From an uncultured Flavobacteriales bacterium (GTDB taxonomy: Bacteria; Bacteroidota; Bacteroidia; Flavobacteriales_G; Salibacteraceae): 53,214 nt of DNA. This document shows positions 17,945 to 25,690 of the stretch, piece by piece. Under the pieces are notes generated by a model. That model was not told the DNA's origin and did no database searches. It saw only the letters and a program-made list of their open reading frames with translations. The position numbers and the translations under genes were made by a program. Numbering within the stretch: position 1 is the first letter of the stretch; every line of letters begins with the position of its first letter. The DNA lies in NCBI GenBank assembly GCA_937899835.1, contig CALCCE010000092.1, positions 1-53,214 on the forward strand. The letters run 5' to 3'.

Positions 17945-18607
17945 TTACGCTCGAATGCTCAGCTTAGCGCCAGGAGCAAACAATGACCGCCGACCTACTA
18001 CTTTTTCAATTGGAGCTGTGTTGGGATCAAAACCACGCGCAGGACTGTATTCGCGTCCGTAAAAAATGATCTGAAGGTGCAACTTGTTCCACTGCTCTTT
18101 TGGAAATAGGCGCTTGGCATCTTTTTCGGTTTGTGCCACGTTTTTTCCAGTGCTCAGGCCCCACCGCCACATCAGCCGATGAATGTGCGTATCGACTGGA
18201 AACGCTGGATAGCCAAAACCTTGACTCATAACTACAGAAGCCGTTTTGTGTCCTACACCGGGCAGCACTTCTAAATCCTCAAAATTATCCGGTACCTGCC
18301 CTTTGTGGTCTTCAATCAACATTTCGCTCAAGCGATGAATGGCTTTTGATTTGGCCGGCGAAAGGCCGCATGGCCGAATGATTTCTTTGATATCTTCTAC
18401 ACTCAACTTTACCATGTCATAAGGGTTGTTGGCCCTTTTGAACAAAATGGGAGTGATTTGATTGACACGTGCATCGGTGCATTGTGCCGAAAGCAATACG
18501 GCTACCAATAAAGTGTAAGGGTCAGTATGGTCGAGCGGAATTGGTGTTTCCGGGTAAAGCTCTTCCAGGGTAGATAGGATGAAGTTTACTTTTTCTTTTT
18601 TCGTCAT
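17945..18607 (-). CDS. nth: Endonuclease III (Nth), iron-sulphur-cluster-less form
   Basis: 220 residues from ATG 18607 (MTKKEKVNFIL), the usual start; the longer frame to 18673 runs through the promoter. Helix-hairpin-helix LPGVGHKTASVV holds the catalytic Lys121 and PVDTHIHRL holds Asp139, so glycosylase/AP-lyase chemistry on oxidised pyrimidines is expected (base excision repair). The C-terminus (YGREYSPARGFDPNTAP) has no cysteine after residue 80, so the 4Fe-4S cluster of E. coli Nth is absent; I recall the same in other Flavobacteriales. Divergent from the GroES-like gene with overlapping promoters. Confidence 0.95.
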   Translation of the reverse strand: MTKKEKVNFILSTLEELYPETPIPLDHTDPYTLLVAVLLSAQCTDARVNQITPILFKRANNPYDMVKLSVEDIKEIIRPCGLSPAKSKAIHRLSEMLIEDHKGQVPDNFEDLEVLPGVGHKTASVVMSQGFGYPAFPVDTHIHRLMWRWGLSTGKNVAQTEKDAKRLFPKEQWNKLHLQIIFYGREYSPARGFDPNTAPIEKVVGRRSLFAPGAKLSIRA

Positions 18608-18631
18608 TGAAGCACATTCGTAGGTGGTACG

Positions 18632-18666
18632 CAAATATACCTTCCTTATTTTTGCTGCCTTCCAAA
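18632..18666 (-). promoter_or_regulatory. nth promoter (-33 and -7)
   Basis: Minus strand: TTTG at 18663-18666, 23-bp spacer, then TATATTTG at 18632-18639 (exact -7 consensus). Predicted leader about 20 nt. Confidence 0.6.
18647..18654 (+). promoter_or_regulatory. -7 promoter box for the GroES-like gene
   Basis: TATTTTTG matches TAnnTTTG exactly, 25 bp upstream of the ATG at 18680. It lies inside the -33/-7 spacer of the divergent nth promoter, so the two transcription starts compete for the same DNA. Confidence 0.55.
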
Positions 18667-18679
18667 ACTCCAATCGGAA

Positions 18680-19063
18680 ATGGCAGACATCGTAGAGGAA
18701 AAAGACCTCAACAAGTTCATCGTTATCGGAGACCGGGTGTTGATCAAACCCAAGTCACCGGAAAGTCGCACCAAGTCGGGTTTATATTTACCACCCGGGG
18801 TACGCGAAAAAGAAAAGATCAGAAATGGTTACGTGGTAAAGGTAGGACCCGGCTATCCAATTCCAGCGGTAACGGATGTGGAAGAACCTTGGAAAGATGC
18901 GGTAGATGAGGTAAAATATGTACCGCTACAACCCAGGGAAGGTGACCTGGCCATTTATTTGCAAAGCAACGGATGGGAAATTGAGTTCAATGCCGAGAAA
19001 TTCATCATTGTTCCTCAATCGGCCATTCTGATGGTGATCCGTGACGAAGGCTTTTTTGACTAA
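18680..19063 (+). CDS. GroES-like co-chaperone paralogue
   Basis: 127 residues, longer than the ~92-97 of true GroES. The beta-barrel start FIVIGDRVLIKPKS, a mobile-loop equivalent RTKSGLYLPPGVREKEKI and the C-terminal strand FIIVPQSAILMVI are recognisable; an extra ~20 residues lie in the middle (PIPAVTDVEEPWKDAVDEV). No groEL is adjacent. Canonical GroES caps the GroEL ring; whether this paralogue does so is unknown. Convergent with the acylphosphatase gene with 4 bp of stop-codon overlap. Confidence 0.85.
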   Translation: MADIVEEKDLNKFIVIGDRVLIKPKSPESRTKSGLYLPPGVREKEKIRNGYVVKVGPGYPIPAVTDVEEPWKDAVDEVKYVPLQPREGDLAIYLQSNGWEIEFNAEKFIIVPQSAILMVIRDEGFFD

Positions 19064-19344
19064 TAGCGGATTTCGAATCCTTTGAAGCCCTTTAACAGAC
19101 CGCTCTCAGAACGCACTTCGGTTACTTTCGCTTGTGGTGACCCCAAATGGCACCATTGGTGAAGTTGCTCTACTTGTTGTGGCAAACCTTCTGCTTCCAA
19201 ATACACGGAACCGTCCGGACGGTTGCACACCCAGCCGTTAACGTTGAATTCAAGGGCTTTTTCCAGGGTTGATTTTCGAAACCAAACGCCTTGTACCTTT
19301 CCACAGACCACTATTTTCCGGTGGATGAGGCTTGGGTTTTCCAT
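19060..19344 (-). CDS. acyP: Acylphosphatase
   Basis: 94 residues from ATG 19344 (MENPSLIHRK), matching family length; the frame continues upstream to 19392 without reason to be used. GKVQGVWFRKST carries the phosphate-binding loop with catalytic Arg23, and NGWVCNRPDGSV supplies the catalytic Asn41. The enzyme hydrolyses carboxyl phosphates such as 1,3-bisphosphoglycerate or acetyl phosphate in the cytoplasm. The stop codon TAG overlaps the TAA of the GroES-like gene on the other strand. Confidence 0.93.
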   Translation of the reverse strand: MENPSLIHRKIVVCGKVQGVWFRKSTLEKALEFNVNGWVCNRPDGSVYLEAEGLPQQVEQLHQWCHLGSPQAKVTEVRSESGLLKGFKGFEIRY

Positions 19345-19515
19345 AGAATAGCTTTTGGATTTTTGATGAATGCAATGCATCAAAGAAAGCAAACAAAATT
19401 GGTGGACGGATGTTAGACCCCTTTAATTAATACTTACAAAATTGGGGCGCTTTCGGTAGACCGTAAATACTTTACGTTCTTCAGTTGTTCTTTTGTTCAA
19501 AATCAAGTTCAATTG

Positions 19516-19532
19516 TGTCAAAATTTTTGACA
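19516..19532. repeat. 17-bp palindrome, distal copy upstream of bcp
   Basis: TGTCAAAATTTTTGACA: 8-bp perfect arms with one central T. Same architecture as the palindrome at 19645-19661; centres are 129 bp apart. Candidate operator. Confidence 0.6.
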
Positions 19533-19644
19533 AGATTTTTCACAAACGCTTGAAAATTAAGATATCGGAACAATTTCAATACAAAGGTTTTTCACCGGAT
19601 TTATTGATTGTGCAAAGATTTTGTTAAATTGTTCAACCAAATAT

Positions 19645-19661
19645 TGACGAAATTTTCGTCA
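19645..19661. promoter_or_regulatory. 17-bp palindrome at the bcp promoter, candidate operator
   Basis: TGACGAAATTTTCGTCA: 8-bp perfect arms with one central T, 18 bp before ATG. Position suggests a repressor or activator of the peroxidase gene binds here; the regulator is not in the window. Confidence 0.5.
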
Positions 19662-19679
19662 TTTTGCAAAAAAACCAGC

Positions 19680-20144
19680 ATGACACACCTGAAAGTAGGC
19701 GATGAAGCACCCGCCATCAATGGCGTTGATCAAGATGGAAAAACCCTAAGTCTGGAACAGTACAAGGGTAAAAAAGTGATCTTGTATTTCTATCCAAGAG
19801 ACAACACTCCTACCTGCACTACCGAAGCTTGCAACTTGCGTGACAACTACGAAGAGTTGACCAACCTGGGCTACGATGTAATCGGAGTGAGCGATGACTC
19901 TGCCAAGAAGCACACCAATTTTATTAATAAGTACGAGTTGCCTTTTCGCCTGTTAGCCGATACCGAACAAAAAACCTTAAATGCATACGGTGTTTGGGGA
20001 CCTAAAAAGTTTATGGGTAGAGATTTGATCGGTACGCACCGTACTACTTTCGTAATTGATGAGGCCGGAAAAATTGAGCAAATCATCGCCAAGGTAAAAG
20101 CTAAAGAACATACCAAACAAATCCTGGAAAACGCACCAGCATAA
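19680..20144 (+). CDS. bcp: Thioredoxin-dependent thiol peroxidase (Bcp/PrxQ)
   Basis: 154 residues from ATG 19680 (MTHLKVGDEAPAINGVDQDG); the frame extends further upstream into AT-rich non-coding DNA. The peroxidatic site is NTPTCTTEACNLRD with Cys46 and, five residues on, the resolving Cys51, the atypical 2-Cys PrxQ pattern. It reduces hydrogen peroxide and alkyl hydroperoxides with electrons from thioredoxin in the cytoplasm. 64 bp upstream of recA in the same direction. The palindrome at the promoter suggests stress-responsive control. Confidence 0.95.
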   Translation: MTHLKVGDEAPAINGVDQDGKTLSLEQYKGKKVILYFYPRDNTPTCTTEACNLRDNYEELTNLGYDVIGVSDDSAKKHTNFINKYELPFRLLADTEQKTLNAYGVWGPKKFMGRDLIGTHRTTFVIDEAGKIEQIIAKVKAKEHTKQILENAPA

Positions 20145-20208
20145 GGTTGGTAGTCGGCATCAGGACCATACAATTTGAACACCAATACATCATTCTAATC
20201 CGTTGAAA

Positions 20209-21222
20209 ATGGCACAAGACGTTGCAAAAGAAAAATTGAAAGCGCTCCAGCTAACCGTAGACAAACTGGAAAAAACCTACGGCAAGGGCGCCATCATGAA
20301 ATTGGGAGATGACCAGGTAGAAGCCATCGATGCCATTTCTTCGGGCTCCCTTTCCCTCGATATCGCACTTGGTATAGGAGGTTTCCCCCGTGGACGAATT
20401 GTTGAAATCTACGGACCTGAATCGTCGGGTAAAACCACTTTGGCCATTCATGCTATCGCTGAAACCCAAAAAAAAGGAGGCATTGCTGCTATCATTGATG
20501 CAGAGCATGCCTTTGATCGGTTCTACGCCGAAAATCTTGGCGTAGACACTGAAAACCTCTACATCTCGCAACCTGACAATGGTGAGCAAGCACTGGAAAT
20601 TACCGAAAACCTGATCCGTTCAGGAGCCATAGATTTGGTAGTGATTGACTCGGTAGCTGCGCTTACGCCTAAAGCAGAGATTGAAGGGGAGATGGGAGAA
20701 TCGAAAGTAGGTTTGCAAGCCCGTTTGATGTCTCAAGCGTTGCGGAAATTAACTTCTACCATTAGCAAAACTGGATGCTGTTGCATTTTCATCAACCAGT
20801 TGCGCGAGAAAATTGGTGTGATGTTCGGTAATCCGGAGACTACCACTGGAGGTAATGCCTTGAAGTTCTACTCTTCGGTCCGTTTGGACATTCGCCGTGC
20901 CGGCCAGATCAAAGTGGCCGATCAGGTGATTGGAAACAACGTGCGGGTGAAGGTGGTCAAAAATAAAATGGCGCCACCTTTCCGGAAAGCAGAATTCGAC
21001 ATCATGTATGGCGAAGGCATTTCCAAACCAGGAGAATTGATCGACCTCGGTGTTGCCCATGGTATTCTCAACAAAAGTGGTTCTTGGTTTAGCTACGGTG
21101 AAACCAAACTTGGTCAAGGCCGGGATGCAGTGAAAAATTTGATTGCTGATAACCCCGAACTTGCCGAGGAGGTAGAAGGTAAAATCAAAGCAGCCATTAT
21201 GGGAACCGGCGAAGAAGAGTAA
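20209..21222 (+). CDS. recA: Recombinase RecA
   Basis: 337 residues from ATG 20209 ([14 protein letters not shown]); a TTG two codons upstream is less likely. Walker [10 protein letters not shown], Walker B LVVIDSV, the DNA-binding loop L2 around [13 protein letters not shown] and the C-terminal acidic tail (GTGEEE) are all present. RecA forms filaments on single-stranded DNA, drives strand exchange and stimulates LexA cleavage where LexA exists. No LexA-like box was recognised upstream. Followed by its own terminator. Confidence 0.99.
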   Translation: MAQDVAKEKLKALQLTVDKLEKTYGKGAIMKLGDDQVEAIDAISSGSLSLDIALGIGGFPRGRIVEIYGPESSGKTTLAIHAIAETQKKGGIAAIIDAEHAFDRFYAENLGVDTENLYISQPDNGEQALEITENLIRSGAIDLVVIDSVAALTPKAEIEGEMGESKVGLQARLMSQALRKLTSTISKTGCCCIFINQLREKIGVMFGNPETTTGGNALKFYSSVRLDIRRAGQIKVADQVIGNNVRVKVVKNKMAPPFRKAEFDIMYGEGISKPGELIDLGVAHGILNKSGSWFSYGETKLGQGRDAVKNLIADNPELAEEVEGKIKAAIMGTGEEE

Positions 21223-21250
21223 AGACTAAACAGTGCCTTTATAGCTGTTA

Positions 21251-21286
21251 AAGCCCAATTTTTTGTTAAATTGGGCTTTTCTTTTG
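21251..21286 (+). terminator. Intrinsic terminator after recA
   Basis: AAGCCCAATTT and AAATTGGGCTT form a perfect 11-bp stem with a 6-nt loop, then a T-rich tail. It ends 2 bp before the start codon of the TPR lipoprotein gene. Confidence 0.88.
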
Positions 21287-21288
21287 CT

Positions 21289-22314
21289 ATGAAATTCGCC
21301 AAAACTACTCTGATTTTTAGTCTGTTTTTGACCCTTGTTGCTTGCACCGAAACCACTCCTTCGCGTCCTGCTACCACTCAATCGTCAGACACTACCGCTC
21401 ACACCATTGATCGCTATGTGGCTGTCAGCCAAAAAATCAAGGAGGAACCCAACAACCCTGCACTTTATTTTGAGCGTTCCAAGGTCTTGTTCGACAGTTT
21501 AGAGCTGGCCGATGCCATGGGTGATATCGATCGCGCCTTGTTGTTGGATTCTAACAACGCAGAATTCAGGCTGCACAAGGCCGACATTTATTACCGTCAA
21601 AACAAGACCCGACTGAGCAAGGAGCAACTGGAAAAAATTCTGGCTTTAGACAAAGACAATCTGGAAGCCAACCTTCGAATGGCGGAGATCTTTCACATTG
21701 TGGGCAACTTCAAAAAATCCATTGAATACGTGAATGAGGTGTTGCGCATCGATGTTTACAATCCGACTGCTTATTATTGGAAAGGCCTTAATTATAAAAT
21801 GATCGGCGACACGGCTACTGCAGTGTCCAGCTTTCAAACCGCTCGTGAGCAGAACAACGATTTTTTTCAAGCCTACATTCAACTTGGTTTGCTGTACGGT
21901 TCAGTAAACGATGACCAGGCCATTGCCTACTACGACAATGCAATTCGTATCCAACCCAACAGCTATGACGCGCATTACAACAAGGCCATCTATTTGCAGG
22001 AGAACAACTACCCGGAACAGGCTTTGGGAGAATACCAGATCTTAATAAAAATTGGTGGGGCCAAGCTTCCGCAGATCTATCACAACATTGGGTACGTCAA
22101 TTTGATTTACCTGGAAGATTTTCCAGCGGCCATTGAGGCGTTTGACCAAGCCCTGGCACTGTTTCCAGAATACATTGAAGCGCGCCATAACCGTGGCCTC
22201 ACTCATGAGTCGATGGGCAACGCAGAAGCTGCAGTAAAAGATTATCGGATGGTGTTAAAAATGCAACCGGATTATACCAAGTCAGCCTTGGGCTTGGAGC
22301 GGCTACTGGATTAG
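21289..22314 (+). CDS. TPR-repeat lipoprotein
   Basis: 341 residues from ATG 21289. The N-terminus KTTLIFSLFLTLVACTE is a lipoprotein signal with lipobox LVAC, so the mature protein begins at a lipidated Cys. The rest is about eight tetratricopeptide repeats (e.g. NPALYFERSKVLFDSLELAD; YIEARHNRGLTHESMGNAEA), a protein-protein interaction scaffold, probably periplasm-facing. The recA terminator ends at its start codon, so expression depends on read-through or a promoter inside the recA 3' end. Partners unknown. Confidence 0.88.
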   Translation: MKFAKTTLIFSLFLTLVACTETTPSRPATTQSSDTTAHTIDRYVAVSQKIKEEPNNPALYFERSKVLFDSLELADAMGDIDRALLLDSNNAEFRLHKADIYYRQNKTRLSKEQLEKILALDKDNLEANLRMAEIFHIVGNFKKSIEYVNEVLRIDVYNPTAYYWKGLNYKMIGDTATAVSSFQTAREQNNDFFQAYIQLGLLYGSVNDDQAIAYYDNAIRIQPNSYDAHYNKAIYLQENNYPEQALGEYQILIKIGGAKLPQIYHNIGYVNLIYLEDFPAAIEAFDQALALFPEYIEARHNRGLTHESMGNAEAAVKDYRMVLKMQPDYTKSALGLERLLD

Positions 22315-22350
22315 CGATCGGTTTCGAGCGAACCAAACACACCGAAAATA

Positions 22351-22382
22351 AAAAGGGCCGTTTCGTGAGAAACGGCCCTTTT
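22351..22382. terminator. Bidirectional terminator between TPR gene and rplT
   Basis: AAAAGGGCCGTTTC and GAAACGGCCCTTTT form a perfect 14-bp stem around GTGA, with A on one side and T on the other, so it can serve both the TPR gene (plus) and the thrS-rplT operon (minus). Confidence 0.92.
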
Positions 22383-22403
22383 TTCATACCTGAAGGGAGT
22401 TCT

Positions 22404-22748
22404 TTATTTAATCTTCTCAGCGATGGCTTTGAACGCCTCAGGGTGATTCATCGCCAAATCGGCCAATACCTTGCGGTTGAGCTCAATGTTGTTGGCATGA
22501 ATTTTACCCATAAACTCTGAGTAAGACATTCCATGTTCGCGTGCTCCGGCGTTGATTCGTTGGATCCAGAGGGCGCGGAAGTTTCTTTTCTTTTGACGAC
22601 GGTCGCGGTAAGCGTAGGTCAATCCTTTTTCTACCGCATTCTTTGCTACGGTATGGACGTTTTTACGGCGTCCGAAATAGCCTTTGGCCTGCTTCAATAC
22701 TTTTTTACGGCGGGCTTTGGCGGCTACTGCATTTACTGATCTTGGCAT
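22404..22748 (-). CDS. rplT: Large ribosomal subunit protein bL20
   Basis: 114 residues, normal length: [20 protein letters not shown], the basic helix [20 protein letters not shown] and the globular C-terminus are typical. bL20 is an early assembly protein bound to 23S rRNA. It is last in the thrS-infC-rpmI-rplT operon, 92 bp after rpmI; in other bacteria bL20 or IF-3 regulates this operon by binding the leader. The 92-nt spacer has no obvious strong hairpin. Confidence 0.98.
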   Translation of the reverse strand: MPRSVNAVAAKARRKKVLKQAKGYFGRRKNVHTVAKNAVEKGLTYAYRDRRQKKRNFRALWIQRINAGAREHGMSYSEFMGKIHANNIELNRKVLADLAMNHPEAFKAIAEKIK

Positions 22749-22840
22749 GTGTTTTCGTTTTTTGGCCGGAAGTGCTTCCTCAATCGGAATGGCTTACTGT
22801 GTGAAACTTACGGCCGGGTTAACAATGAACCGAAATGGAT

Positions 22841-23038
22841 TTACTTGAGACGGAGCAGGAGTTTGATGTTAGACTCGTCGGCTTTGTGTACGACGGTGTC
22901 TTTACCCAACTCATGCTTGCGCTTGGTCTCTTTCTTGGTAAGAATATGGCGTTTGAACGCTTTCTTACGCTTAATCTTCCCGCTACCGGTTACGGTGAAC
23001 CTTTTTTTGGCGCTGGAATTGGTTTTTACTTTAGGCAT
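22841..23038 (-). CDS. rpmI: Large ribosomal subunit protein bL35
   Basis: 65 residues starting [20 protein letters not shown], the standard bL35 sequence, highly basic. It sits 27 bp after infC and before rplT, the order found across bacteria. Confidence 0.98.
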   Translation of the reverse strand: MPKVKTNSSAKKRFTVTGSGKIKRKKAFKRHILTKKETKRKHELGKDTVVHKADESNIKLLLRLK

Positions 23039-23065
23039 TGCGCTTTATAGTTGTATCAGGTATGC

Positions 23066-23617
23066 TTACTTTTTCTTTTTCGGGGCGATGAACATAATCA
23101 TCCGTTTCCCCTCCAATTTGGGCATTTGCTCTACTACTCCGTATTCTTCCAACTCAGTAGCTAATTTGAGGAGCAAAATTTCGCCTTTTTCTTTAAAAAG
23201 GATCGAACGTCCTTTGAAAAACACATAAGCCTTCAACTTGGCACCTTCCGATAGAAATTTAACGGCATGGTTCTTTTTGAAAGCGTAATCGTGTTCGTCA
23301 GTATTCGGTCCGAAACGTATCTCTTTGACCACAACTTTAGAAGCCTTGGCTTTCAGTTCCTTTTTCTTCTTTTTCTGATCGTAAAGGAACTTGTTGTAGT
23401 CGATGATTTTACAAACGGGTGGAACAGCTTTGGCGGCAATTTCTACCAAATCCAATTCTTGTTCCCGAGCCATGGAAAGTGCTTTTTCCAAGGAATAAAT
23501 TCCTTGCTCTCCATTCTCAAGGACAACCCGCACTTCATCAGCGCGGATCAGCCGGTTAATCCGGTGTTCTGGTTCTCTACGAATCCTTCTGCCGGATGGT
23601 CTTCTTCGGTTGGCTAT
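23066..23617 (-). CDS. infC: Translation initiation factor IF-3, ATA start
   Basis: 183 residues when started at ATA 23617. The usual IF-3 N-terminus ([21 protein letters not shown]) is coded upstream of the first GTG (23533), so the true start must lie before it. Upstream of ATA an in-frame TAA occurs after five codons with no ATG, GTG or TTG between, and AAAAGGAGG lies 8 nt before ATA. The two IF-3 domains follow, joined by a Lys-rich linker ([16 protein letters not shown]), ending IAPKKKK. IF-3 binds the 30S subunit and rejects non-standard start codons; in E. coli infC starts at AUU and is autoregulated through it. The same logic is likely here. Confidence 0.93.
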   Translation of the reverse strand: MANRRRPSGRRIRREPEHRINRLIRADEVRVVLENGEQGIYSLEKALSMAREQELDLVEIAAKAVPPVCKIIDYNKFLYDQKKKKKELKAKASKVVVKEIRFGPNTDEHDYAFKKNHAVKFLSEGAKLKAYVFFKGRSILFKEKGEILLLKLATELEEYGVVEQMPKLEGKRMIMFIAPKKKK

Positions 23618-23625
23618 GAGTAAGT

Positions 23626-23634
23626 CCTCCTTTT
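23626..23634 (-). promoter_or_regulatory. Strong Shine-Dalgarno of infC
   Basis: On the minus strand AAAAGGAGG is followed by 8 nt and then ATA 23617. It lies in the 27-bp gap after thrS and decides the infC start. Confidence 0.85.
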
Positions 23635-23644
23635 AGTTAATAAT

Positions 23645-25591
23645 CTAATTCGCTTGCAGAGCAAGCTTGGTTGCAATTTCGTCGTTGATGATCTTGGCAA
23701 AATCTGCTACTGGCATTGATCCCAAATCGCCCTCCCCTTGCTTGCGAACCGAAACGGTGTTTTGTTCCACTTCTTTTTCGCCGAGGATGAGCATATAAGG
23801 AATCTTTTTCAGCTCAGTATCTCGGATTTTTCGTCCGATCTTTTCGCTTCTGTCATCAACGAATCCGCGAATATCGTAATTATTTAGCGATAATAAAAGA
23901 TTGTGTGCGTGTTCGTTGTACTTCTCACTGATGGGCAAAACGGCTACTTGTTCGGGGGTGAGCCAGAGCGGAAACTTACCTGCGCAGTGCTCAATCAAAA
24001 CCGCAACAAAACGTTCCATGGAGCCGAAGGGCGCTCGGTGAATCATCACCGGACGGTGTTTTTCGTTGTCGCTACCGGTGTAGGTTAACTCGAAACGCTC
24101 GGGCAGGTTGTAATCTACCTGAATGGTGCCCAACTGCCATTTTCGACCTAAGGCATCTTTCACCATGAAATCGAGCTTGGGTCCGTAGAACGCGGCTTCT
24201 CCCACCTCTACAACCGTATCCAGGCCTTTTTCAGCAGCAGCTTCGGTAATGGCCAGTTCCGCTTTGTCCCAATGCTCGCTGCTGCCCAGGTATTTGTCGT
24301 TGTCGTTTGGATCGCGCAAAGAAATTTGAGCGGTGAAGTCTTCGAAATCCAAGGCTCGGAAAACGTAGAGCACCAGATCAATCACCTTTTTGAACTCCTC
24401 TTTCACTTGATCGGGCCGACAGAAAATGTGGGCATCATCTTGGGTAAAGCCACGCACTCGGGTCAAGCCGTGTAACTCCCCGTGTTGCTCATATCGGTAT
24501 ACCGTACCAAACTCTGCATAGCGAACCGGCAAATCGCGGTAAGATCGTGGCAAAGCCGCATAAATTTCGATGTGGTGTGGGCAATTCATCGGTTTGAGGA
24601 AGTACTCCTCATTTTCGTGCGGAGTGGTGATCGGCTGAAATGAATCTCCTCCGTATTTCTGAAAGTGCCCTGAGGTCTTGTAAAGTTCTAAGTTGCCAAT
24701 GTGGGGTGTAATCACCTGTTGGTAGCCAGCTTCCAACTGAGCCTTGCGCATAAAATCTTCTAAGCGGTACCGAAGGTCTGCTCCTTTGGGCAACCACAAC
24801 GGAAGTCCCATGCCCACCCGCTGCGAAAAGGTGAAGAGTTCCAACTCTTTCCCAAGCTTCCGGTGATCCCGTTTTTTGGCCTCTTCAAGCATTTGCAGGT
24901 GCTCGGTCAGTTCTTTTTGTTTCGGAAAAGAAACTGCGTAAATACGAGTAAGCTGCTTTTTGTTTTCATCGCCTCGCCAGTAGGCGCCAGCAATATTGAG
25001 CAGTTTCACCGCCTTGATAAATCCAGTGTCCGGAATGTGAGGTCCACGACAGAGATCGGTAAAATTACCTTGGGTGTAAAAGGTGATACTACCGTCTTCA
25101 AGGCCGTCCAGCAAGTCGAGCTTGTATTCATCGTCCTTTTCGGTGAAGTAGGCGATGGCATCGTCCTTGGAAACCTCTTTGCGATCGAAGGTGTTTTTTT
25201 CGCGGGCCAATTCGAGCATTTTCTTCTCGATTTTTGGAAAATCGTCAGAAGAAATGCTGCGGTCGCCCAAGTCGATATCGTAGTAGAACCCGTTTTCTAT
25301 CGGCGGACCAATTCCAAACTTGGTTCCAGGATAGAAAAATTCGAGTGCTTCCGCCATCAGGTGGGCCGAAGAGTGCCACATGGTGTTCTTACCTTCGGTG
25401 TCTTTCCAGGTAAGCAGTTGCAGGTCGGCGTCTGTGGTGATAGAACGGTTGGCATCCCAAACTTCACCGTTTACTTTGGCGGCCAGTACGTTGCGGGCCA
25501 GCCCTTCGCTAATGCTGCGTGCTACTTCCATGGACGAGGTTCCGGCTTCGTATTGCCGCTCCGAACCATCGGGAAGGGTAATTGTAATCAT
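23645..25591 (-). CDS. thrS: Threonyl-tRNA synthetase
   Basis: 648 residues, full length. N-terminal TGS domain (1-~62), then the editing/second additional domain (~65-230, [11 protein letters not shown]), the class II catalytic core with motif 2 region [19 protein letters not shown] and zinc ligands including the Cys of MNCPHH, and a C-terminal anticodon-binding domain ([12 protein letters not shown]). It charges tRNA-Thr. First gene of the operon with infC, rpmI and rplT. Confidence 0.99.
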   Translation of the reverse strand: MITITLPDGSERQYEAGTSSMEVARSISEGLARNVLAAKVNGEVWDANRSITTDADLQLLTWKDTEGKNTMWHSSAHLMAEALEFFYPGTKFGIGPPIENGFYYDIDLGDRSISSDDFPKIEKKMLELAREKNTFDRKEVSKDDAIAYFTEKDDEYKLDLLDGLEDGSITFYTQGNFTDLCRGPHIPDTGFIKAVKLLNIAGAYWRGDENKKQLTRIYAVSFPKQKELTEHLQMLEEAKKRDHRKLGKELELFTFSQRVGMGLPLWLPKGADLRYRLEDFMRKAQLEAGYQQVITPHIGNLELYKTSGHFQKYGGDSFQPITTPHENEEYFLKPMNCPHHIEIYAALPRSYRDLPVRYAEFGTVYRYEQHGELHGLTRVRGFTQDDAHIFCRPDQVKEEFKKVIDLVLYVFRALDFEDFTAQISLRDPNDNDKYLGSSEHWDKAELAITEAAAEKGLDTVVEVGEAAFYGPKLDFMVKDALGRKWQLGTIQVDYNLPERFELTYTGSDNEKHRPVMIHRAPFGSMERFVAVLIEHCAGKFPLWLTPEQVAVLPISEKYNEHAHNLLLSLNNYDIRGFVDDRSEKIGRKIRDTELKKIPYMLILGEKEVEQNTVSVRKQGEGDLGSMPVADFAKIINDEIATKLALQAN

Positions 25592-25614
25592 GTGTTCAAT
25601 CGATTTTGAGCCGC

Positions 25615-25622
25615 CAAAGATA
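25615..25622 (-). promoter_or_regulatory. -7 promoter box for the thrS operon
   Basis: Minus-strand TATCTTTG, exact TAnnTTTG, 24 bp before the thrS ATG; leader about 18-20 nt, too short for a T-box or thrS-like operator. A TTG about 25 bp further upstream may be the -33 element. Confidence 0.6.
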
Positions 25623-25660
25623 GCAATTCCAATGTTGAATGTTTGAACAATAATGCTGTC

Positions 25661-25685
25661 GAAAAAGACCAGACGAATAGGTCCT
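25661..25685 (-). terminator. Weak terminator after the M48 peptidase gene
   Basis: Minus strand: AGGACC and GGTCTT form a 6-bp stem (one G-T) with a 9-nt loop, followed by TTT, 6 bp after the stop. Confidence 0.4.
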
Positions 25686-25690
25686 GAAAC

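Larger units (their letters stand above)
19345..19679. other. AT-rich 335-bp intergenic region before bcp with two palindromes
   Basis: No credible coding frame. Visible: TGTCAAAA-T-TTTTGACA at 19516-19532 and TGACGAAA-T-TTTCGTCA at 19645-19661, both perfect 8-bp inverted repeats around a single T. The second ends 18 bp before the bcp ATG and must overlap its promoter or first transcribed bases. No exact TAnnTTTG box is present on the plus strand; CATTTTGC at 19660 is the nearest. Confidence 0.75.

Noticed and set aside
22360-22374. GTTTCGTGAGAAAC resembles a ParB parS site
   Set aside because: It lacks the CACGTG core of parS and is the top of a strong bidirectional terminator stem.
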